The notes under the pieces were generated by a model. That model did not search any database. It was not told the origin of the DNA and worked only from the letters and a program-made list of their open reading frames with translations. A stretch of DNA of 64,000 nt. Source: Niallia taxi (lineage in GTDB: Bacteria > Bacillota > Bacilli > Bacillales > Cytobacillaceae). A program made the translations under genes and the position numbers. Where the stretch lies: NCBI RefSeq assembly GCF_032818155.1, contig NZ_CP102590.1, positions 62,001 to 126,000 of the forward strand, given 5' to 3'. Positions 63,159-64,000 of the stretch are shown piece by piece (within the stretch, counting starts at the first letter, position 1; each line of letters begins with the position of its first letter).

Positions 63159-63416
63159 ATGAAGATTCATATAAAATATAAACAGCTTGTTTTTGCTTTC
63201 TTTATGTCGTTAAGTATGAGTGTATTTATTTCATTTATACTTGTTTCGATTAATTTTGGGTATAACAGTCATTTTCTTCCACAATGGTTAAAAACATGGA
63301 GCCAAGCATTTATTTGTGCATTTTTTGGAGCTTATTTTTTCCCGAAATTTATTCATAAAATTATGGTAAAAATTCGATTTGTGGAAAATGAAATAAAAGA
63401 TTCAGAGATTGGTTGA
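63159..63416 (+). CDS. Small membrane protein, DUF2798-like
   Basis: 85 residues. Two hydrophobic segments (about residues 10-32 and 45-63) with FLPQWLKTWSQAFICAFFGAYFFPKFIHKIM, similar to the DUF2798 pattern. Follows the monooxygenase gene by 21 bases in an apparent operon. Function unknown. Confidence 0.6.
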   Translation: MKIHIKYKQLVFAFFMSLSMSVFISFILVSINFGYNSHFLPQWLKTWSQAFICAFFGAYFFPKFIHKIMVKIRFVENEIKDSEIG

Positions 63417-63453
63417 ATGCTTGCATTTGCTGGTAGACATAAGTAATAAAGTA

Positions 63454-63486
63454 ACAACACCCTGCGTAAAAGGGTGTTGTTTTTTA
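63454..63486. terminator. Bidirectional terminator
   Basis: ACAACACCCT (63454-63463)/AGGGTGTTGT (63471-63480) and T6; the rightward tail reaches the stop of the convergent RpiR gene. Confidence 0.9.
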
Positions 63487-64000
63487 GCGAGGAAGAAAGT
63501 CTTTAAAGCTTTTTCGAAGCTTATCAAGCTGTTCCATATTTTCTAATGAAGGAATTGCCTTTCCAACTTCCACAATAAGATTTTCCATTAGGAAAAGAGG
63601 GGCAATCATCGAATGAAACTCATTTTTTTCGCCTCTGTCAGCATACAGAAAGATATCATATTTAATAGGGGCTTCGAGTCCAGGTTGGTCACTTATCACA
63701 ATTGTTTTACAGTTTTTGTGATGTGCATGCATTAAAAGCACCTCTGCTTCCTTAAGTAGCCTTCCAAAGCTAAAAAGCATAACAGTGCAATACTCATTTA
63801 TGTGTAAAAGCTCCTCCAATATTTCACTTCCAAGCCATCTTACAATCCGCACATCAAGACCATATCGCCGCAATCTATAGCTTAAAAGCTCACCAAGTCC
63901 AAGGGAAGGACCTGGTGCATAAATATATAGCTTATTTGATGTACAAATGGAGGAAACGGCTTGTTCAAATGCTTCCTTTTGAAATAAGTTTAATGTGGCC
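63484..64000 (-). CDS. MurR/RpiR-family regulator, C-terminal part (5' end outside window)
   Basis: The frame is open to the right edge of the window; about 171 codons are visible. Just upstream of the first internal start the same frame reads FEQAVSSICTSNKLYIYAPGPSLGLGELLSYRL, the first strand and helix of a SIS domain, continuing with CTVMLFSFGRLLKEAEVLLMHAHHKNCKTIVISD. RpiR-type regulators bind sugar phosphates there; the N-terminal helix-turn-helix must lie beyond the edge. Confidence 0.85.
   Translation of the reverse strand, partial: ATLNLFQKEAFEQAVSSICTSNKLYIYAPGPSLGLGELLSYRLRRYGLDVRIVRWLGSEILEELLHINEYCTVMLFSFGRLLKEAEVLLMHAHHKNCKTIVISDQPGLEAPIKYDIFLYADRGEKNEFHSMIAPLFLMENLIVEVGKAIPSLENMEQLDKLRKSFKDFLPR

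Overview
The window comes from the chromosome of a low-GC, endospore-forming member of the Bacillaceae, perhaps a Niallia- or Bacillus-like genus. The genus is an inference. It rests on AT-rich DNA, AGGAGG-type ribosome binding sites with many TTG/GTG starts, a GerA/GerC/GerB germinant receptor, an LPXTG-type wall anchor, a four-repeat Pho box and AlsR/AlsS/AlsD. I saw no rRNA, tRNA, CRISPR array, transposase or prophage module.

Layout. 1-5.1 kb is the end of a histidine utilisation operon: hutU, hutI, an M20 amidohydrolase and a HutF-like deiminase. This suggests a formimidoylglutamate to formylglutamate to glutamate branch instead of HutG. 5.2-8.4 kb holds a cupin, an orphan protein, an aminoglycoside phosphotransferase-like kinase and an EamA transporter behind a terminator-containing leader. 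8.6-12.4 kb is a gerA-gerC-gerB operon whose GerC lacks the lipobox cysteine. 12.5-23 kb is accessory DNA with small membrane and DUF proteins, a diguanylate cyclase, a Cys-rich peptide, a P-loop kinase and a WYL regulator. 23-31 kb has a saccharopine-dehydrogenase-like protein, LysE/AraC, a 2,2-dialkylglycine decarboxylase-serine acetyltransferase pair with a divergent LysR, and a PadR/hydrolase pair with a clear operator.

31-37.7 kb has an Rrf2 regulator with two divergent redox genes, a class M sirtuin plus zinc macrodomain pair, and an ArsR-controlled pair of small DMT transporters. 37.8-44.7 kb has a frameshifted gene, a LysR gene whose only plausible start codon is ATA, DUF proteins, a structured repeat and a sortase-anchored 5'-nucleotidase behind a Pho box. 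44.8-47.4 kb is a TrmB-AlaX pair with a perfect 24-bp palindrome, followed by two decayed genes and another repeat copy. 47.9-52.5 kb has an SDR, an orphan GerC and an MFS/acetyltransferase/VOC group. 52.5-58.6 kb is an acetoin/2,3-butanediol locus (bdhA, alsR, alsS, alsD). 59-64 kb has a thioredoxin-reductase-like flavoprotein, a GH1 glucosidase, MarR with a monooxygenase, and the end of an RpiR regulator.

Recurring theme. Many small regulator-target pairs carry a visible dyad in their shared promoter (WYL, LysR-Dgd, PadR, Rrf2, ArsR, TrmB, MarR). A GC-rich, multi-hairpin intergenic repeat occurs in three full copies and one internally deleted copy.
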